From the NCBI GenBank assembly GCA_934140285.1, contig CAKPBI010000003.1, forward strand, positions 1 through 64,000: a stretch of DNA of 64,000 nt, given 5' to 3'. The notes beneath the pieces were generated by a model that was given only the letters and a program-made list of their open reading frames with translations, made no database searches and was not told where the DNA came from. This stretch comes from an uncultured Bacilli bacterium (lineage in GTDB: Bacteria > Bacillota_I > Bacilli_A > ML615J-28 > CAG-313). The first letter of the stretch is position 1. Every line of letters begins with the position of its first letter. The position numbers and the translations under genes were made by a program. Shown here one piece after another: positions 60,630 to 64,000 of this stretch.

Positions 60630-60656
60630 AGAGCATTGTGATATGCTCTTTTTTAT
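60630..60656 (+). terminator. Terminator after the methyltransferase gene
   Basis: AGAGCAT and ATGCTCT pair, then six or more T. Confidence 0.82.
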
Positions 60657-60680
60657 TTTTATTAGAATTTAGTTTAATAA

Positions 60681-60709
60681 TTGTAATTTTCTGCTAAATA
60701 TGTTATAAT
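60681..60709 (+). promoter_or_regulatory. Promoter of the restriction endonuclease gene
   Basis: TTGTAA (60681-60686), 17 bp, TGT-TATAAT (60701-60709). The nuclease therefore has its own promoter, apart from the controller/methyltransferase operon. Confidence 0.75.
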
Positions 60710-60730
60710 TTAAAATATTTGGAGGTTATT

Positions 60731-61489
60731 ATGATGATTGAACAACAATTAGTTAATTTCTTTTTTTCTATCAAGAATAAAGGTTGGATAGAAACAAAAA
60801 GGCATGGAGACCAGTGCTTAGGTAATGCCTTTGAAGATTTAATCGGTAAAATTGAAGATAATAAATCAGAGGCAGATTACCATGGAATAGAATTAAAATC
60901 TCATAGAGAAATTACAAATTCTTTACTAACATTATTTTCAAAATCTCCATCGTTTCCTAGAGGAGTAAATACTTATTTAAGAGAAACTTATGGTGTTGAT
61001 AATGATATTAATCAGGACAAAAAAGTTTTGAATACTACAATTTCGGGTAAGCAATTTAACTCTCACAGAGGTGGACATAGTTTTAAAGTTACTGTTGATC
61101 GTGTAAATAAAAAAATATGGCTGATAGTAAAAGATAGTAAAACAAATTTAATTTTAGAAGATTGTAATACTGGTAAAAAAATAAATTGGGATTTTGCTGT
61201 TTTAGAAAAAGCTCTTAAAAACAAATTAAATAAAATTGCCATTATGTATGGTGAAGAAAAAGATGAAAATTCAAAACATTTTGTAAAATATAATAAGATG
61301 ATAATGTTTGAAGGACTAACCTTAGAAAAAATGTTGAACGCAATAGAAACAGGGGACTTATTTATTGATATAAGACTTGGCGTTTATGCTTCAGGAAGTA
61401 AGTTAGGGAAAACTCATGATCATGGAACTGCATTTAGAATAAATTTAGACAAGCTCCTTTCATATGGTATTATAAAAACTTATGAATAG
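60731..61489 (+). CDS. MvaI/BcnI-family type II restriction endonuclease
   Basis: A 252-residue nuclease. The PD-(D/E)xK-type core is EADYHGIELKSHR (Asp49, Glu54-x-Lys56), with Glu35 upstream. SLLTLFSKSPSFPRG, FNSHRGGHSFKVTVD and KTHDHGTAFRINL are typical of the MvaI/BcnI family, which act as monomers and nick each strand in turn. GGAGG (60721-60725) precedes ATG 60731; ATG 60734 is nearly as likely. The upstream TTG frame includes the ribosome binding site and is not used. Confidence 0.9.
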   Translation: MMIEQQLVNFFFSIKNKGWIETKRHGDQCLGNAFEDLIGKIEDNKSEADYHGIELKSHREITNSLLTLFSKSPSFPRGVNTYLRETYGVDNDINQDKKVLNTTISGKQFNSHRGGHSFKVTVDRVNKKIWLIVKDSKTNLILEDCNTGKKINWDFAVLEKALKNKLNKIAIMYGEEKDENSKHFVKYNKMIMFEGLTLEKMLNAIETGDLFIDIRLGVYASGSKLGKTHDHGTAFRINLDKLLSYGIIKTYE

Positions 61490-61562
61490 AATTTGATATG
61501 ATAAAATTGTTTTATTTTAATATTAATTTTTAACTAATAGAAACTGAGAATTGGAGAACAAT

Positions 61563-63458
61563 ATGCAACAGTATAAAAAGTCACCATTTTTAAGATATAT
61601 AGAAACAAATTTTGATAAAGTAATAACAAAAAAGTTAGAGGAATTTGTAGATGCAAAAAAGGATTTATTTTTAGACAAAATTGATAAAATCTCTCACATT
61701 TCGGAAGTGACTATACCAGAGTCAATAGATTACAAAACAGTATGGATTGAAAACGATCCTCATGAAGATATATTAAAATTTGATGTTGCTTTTGCCACAA
61801 CCGTTAATGTAACTGGATATGGAAGATATGGAATGTTGACTGAATCTATATTCAAATGGTTTGTTGCTTTTTGCGAGGGAGATTTATCTTTAGGATTAAA
61901 GAAGATAGATGTTGTTATAGATGAATATTCGTGTAAATCTCGATTTAAAAATGCTCTTAATGGAGATTTGGTACCAATTATTAAGAGAGAACAATATGAT
62001 GCTATTGCAGAATCAATAATTCTAAAATATTATGATGAAATTCCTAGAAAAGTAAAAATAATTAAACTTGCAAATAGAATGGGCCTTAAGGTATATAACA
62101 GAAGAATAACTAAAGATGCGTCAATATTTGGACAAATATACTTTACTGATTCATATCAAGATTTATATGATGAAGAAAGTGACTCTTATAAAAAACACAA
62201 AGTAAAAGCTAATTCAATATATTACGATGAAAAAGCTATATTTTTATATGCAGTTGGTTCAAAAAAACTTACAATAGCACATGAATGTGTTCATTATGCG
62301 ATACATAAAAAAGCGTTTCTTTTTGCTAAATTATTTGATAAATCGTTGGAGATCATTCAATGTGAAACTACAGGTGGTATAAAAGCAAATAAAAAAACAA
62401 ATGCGATAGAATGGATGGAACGACAAGCAAATGCTATTGCACCGTATATTATTATGCCAACCAAAACCTTCACTAAAAATGTTAAAGAAATTGTAACAAA
62501 ATATGAATGTTATAGTGATGAAGATGTTGTGAGTCACATTGAAAAAATTATTGAAGAGTTAGCTGAATATTATGGTGTAACAATATATGCAGCAAGAAAT
62601 AGATTAATTGATATTGGCTATGATGAAGCAAGAGGAGCATTTAATTGGGTAGATAATCATTATGTTCCGCCATACCTTTTTAGAAAAGGAACACTTAAAA
62701 AAAGTGAATCATTTTCTATAGATTATAAAGATATAGCGATGAAACTAATATCTAACAAAGATACACGTGAATTAATTTGCTTAAATGATTTAGTGTTTGT
62801 CGAAAATCATGTATGCATAAATGACAAGAAGTATATAACTAAAGATGATGCTGGAAATCTAATTCTAACATATTATGCTAGAATGAATATGGATGAATGT
62901 TGCATAAAGTTTGTATACAAGGAAAAAGGAAAAAATGATGAAAATGGTTATGGAGCATTTTGTTATTTATGTAGAGATGCAAATCAAGGCTTTAATTTTG
63001 AAATTGATATATCTTTGGATAAAAATGGAAGATTAGCAGATAAACTTGATACAATAAAAAGAAGTGAACAGTATTTTAAAGATATTCAAGAAATGAGAAA
63101 AATAGGCTCAATGCCTTTTACTGAAGCATTAAAATTTCTAAAAGAATATCTTGATGTAAGTAATGAAGAGTTAGAAATTGAATCAGGATTAGATGAAAGA
63201 ACTATTAGAAGATACTTAAATGGAGAAAACAAAGTTCCTGATAAGAAAACAGTCATTGCTTTGTGTAGAGGATTAAAACTACCTATTCAAATTTGTGATA
63301 TGTTAATGAAATTAGCAGGTCACACTTTAAACACTAATACCAAAGAAGATGATGCTTATTTTGCAATACTGACTGGAATGATGATGTGGACACCTAGACA
63401 AGTTAATCAGTATCTAGTTGAAACTGGATTTGAACCTTTAACAAAAGAAAAAAAATAA
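61563..63458 (+). CDS. ImmA/IrrE-type metallopeptidase with C-terminal HTH
   Basis: A 631-residue protein. After about 215 residues of unknown fold comes the IrrE domain with LTIAHECVHYAIH (HExxH near residue 240) and, later, EWMERQANAIAPYIIMP (third ligand Glu). The C-terminal part has an XRE-like HTH (LDVSNEELEIESGLDERTIRRYLNGENKVPDKKTVIALCRGL, about 525-575). ImmA cleaves repressors to induce mobile elements. Protease and HTH in one chain would allow self-regulation. GGAGA precedes ATG 61563. It lies between the restriction genes and a phage-type module. Confidence 0.85.
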   Translation: MQQYKKSPFLRYIETNFDKVITKKLEEFVDAKKDLFLDKIDKISHISEVTIPESIDYKTVWIENDPHEDILKFDVAFATTVNVTGYGRYGMLTESIFKWFVAFCEGDLSLGLKKIDVVIDEYSCKSRFKNALNGDLVPIIKREQYDAIAESIILKYYDEIPRKVKIIKLANRMGLKVYNRRITKDASIFGQIYFTDSYQDLYDEESDSYKKHKVKANSIYYDEKAIFLYAVGSKKLTIAHECVHYAIHKKAFLFAKLFDKSLEIIQCETTGGIKANKKTNAIEWMERQANAIAPYIIMPTKTFTKNVKEIVTKYECYSDEDVVSHIEKIIEELAEYYGVTIYAARNRLIDIGYDEARGAFNWVDNHYVPPYLFRKGTLKKSESFSIDYKDIAMKLISNKDTRELICLNDLVFVENHVCINDKKYITKDDAGNLILTYYARMNMDECCIKFVYKEKGKNDENGYGAFCYLCRDANQGFNFEIDISLDKNGRLADKLDTIKRSEQYFKDIQEMRKIGSMPFTEALKFLKEYLDVSNEELEIESGLDERTIRRYLNGENKVPDKKTVIALCRGLKLPIQICDMLMKLAGHTLNTNTKEDDAYFAILTGMMMWTPRQVNQYLVETGFEPLTKEKK

Positions 63459-63465
63459 AAAAATT

Positions 63466-63600
63466 CGGACAGGTGTTGTCCTAAAAAAATTCATAATTAA
63501 ATATTAAATGTACAGTAAAGAGGATGAAAAGTCCTCTTTTTTTTGCGTTTAATCTAAAAAAGCAACTAAAAATCATAAATAATAGCGGACAAGGGTTGCC
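63466..63600. repeat. Two spaced GGACA...GTTG motifs
   Basis: CGGACAGGTGTTGTC (63466-63480) and CGGACAAGGGTTGCC (63586-63600) match at 12 of 15 positions and start exactly 120 bp apart. The first is also an inverted repeat (GGACA, 5 nt, TGTCC). They may be operators of the adjacent HTH proteins or part of a phage control region. Confidence 0.5.
63517..63545 (+). terminator. Terminator after the ImmA/IrrE gene
   Basis: AGAGGA, loop TGAAAAG, TCCTCT and a long T-run. Confidence 0.88.
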
Positions 63601-63712
63601 TTTCAAAATAATGAGATACTTGATATACTATTTGCGTAAATTGATTTACAAAACTTATTCATATAATTGTTGAACTGGCCATTCAACAAAACATATGAGG
63701 AAAGGAATTGTT

Positions 63713-63841
63713 ATGTATTATAAAGAAACAGATGCAACAGGCATCGATGGACAAAGAGTAAATTCATGGGATTTATTTAGAGAAGCTGAATTAGCAAAAG
63801 AGAGAAACAACCAATATGTTGAAGGTGAAGAAGATGCCTAG
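63713..63841 (+). CDS. Small phage-type protein
   Basis: A 42-residue acidic protein starting MYYKETDATGIDGQRVNSWD, with no known domain. AGGAAAGGA lies about 7 nt before the ATG. It overlaps the DUF2800 gene by 8 bp, and small genes of this kind often precede that gene in phage replication modules. Confidence 0.6.
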   Translation: MYYKETDATGIDGQRVNSWDLFREAELAKERNNQYVEGEEDA

Positions 63842-64000
63842 TGAACATGCAATATTATCTGCAAGTGGAAGTCATAGATGGCTAGCATGTACGCCCAGTG
63901 CAAGATTAGAACAAGAATTTAGTGATACTGATTCAACAGCTAGCCTTGAAGGTACAGCAGCACATTCACTAGCAGAACACAAATTAAAGAAAAAACTAAA
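63834..64000 (+). CDS. DUF2800 phage protein, cut by the window edge
   Basis: The first 55 residues are present (MPSEHAILSASGSHRWLACT, then SARLEQEFSD and SLEGTAAHSLAEHKL). SASGSHRWLACTPSARLE and EGTAAHSLAEHKL are the start of DUF2800, a RecB/Cas4-like nuclease-fold family of Firmicutes phages and integrative elements, near replication and recombination genes. The rest lies beyond the window. Confidence 0.85.
   Translation, partial: MPSEHAILSASGSHRWLACTPSARLEQEFSDTDSTASLEGTAAHSLAEHKLKKKL

Noticed and set aside
1..64000. Mycoplasma code (TGA as Trp), given the Mollicutes-like gene fusions
   Set aside because: RF2 is present, several genes end in TGA, and conserved Trp positions use TGG.

Overview
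The window is AT-rich, densely packed DNA from a low-GC Gram-positive bacterium. TGA works as a stop codon (several genes end in TGA) and both release factors 1 and 2 are present, so the standard bacterial code is used, not the Mycoplasma code. Gene content and order (infC-rpmI-rplT, rpsF-ssb-rpsR, a GdpP-L9 fusion, prfA-prmC-ywlC-rpiB) and homologues of the sporulation proteins SpoIIR, SpoIIQ and PdaA suggest a spore-forming, or recently spore-forming, lineage of Bacilli near Erysipelotrichales and the walled relatives of Mollicutes. I cannot name the species.

Layout. 1-3.4 kb: a zinc-ribbon gene with a structured leader, then a small cassette of a secreted protein, a membrane-anchored protein, an ABC ATPase and a permease. 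3.4-47.6 kb: a housekeeping core. It holds an L20-type leader and infC-rpmI-rplT; a large secreted phosphoesterase on the minus strand; leuS, hpf, queH, secA, prfB, recX; an FMN riboswitch driving a RibU-glycerate kinase fusion; rpsF-ssb-rpsR; gdpP fused to rplI; dnaB, prfA, alr, prmC, the ywlC-type gene, spoIIR, rpiB and spoIIQ; tex, acpP, a MarR regulator with a very basic tail, pdaA and rlmD. Order from prfA to spoIIQ follows the Bacillus subtilis chromosome in condensed form. Recurrent promoters have the form TTTAC(A/T), 17 bp, then TGn-TATAAT.

47.6-64 kb is accessory DNA. A zinc-ribbon/HEPN-like gene is followed by a 24-bp sequence that looks like the 3' end of tmRNA (a common integration target) and by a TPR regulator. 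Next come secreted proteins, including a 1276-residue serine protease with BspA-type leucine-rich repeats built from 138-bp tandem duplications, flanked by two small exported proteins that seem to share a PrcB-like domain. Then come an HExxH protein, a DprA/Smf-like protein and a ComF-like phosphoribosyltransferase in one apparent operon. A complete type II restriction-modification system follows (XRE controller with a palindromic operator, SPPY methyltransferase, MvaI/BcnI-type nuclease), then an ImmA/IrrE-HTH protein, and at the right edge the start of a phage-type module (DUF2800).

The best candidates for something undescribed are the HExxH-DprA-PRTase operon, the RibU-glycerate kinase fusion, the MarR regulator with the lysine-rich tail, and the protease/PrcB-like surface locus. 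No rRNA, intact tRNA, transposase or CRISPR array was seen.
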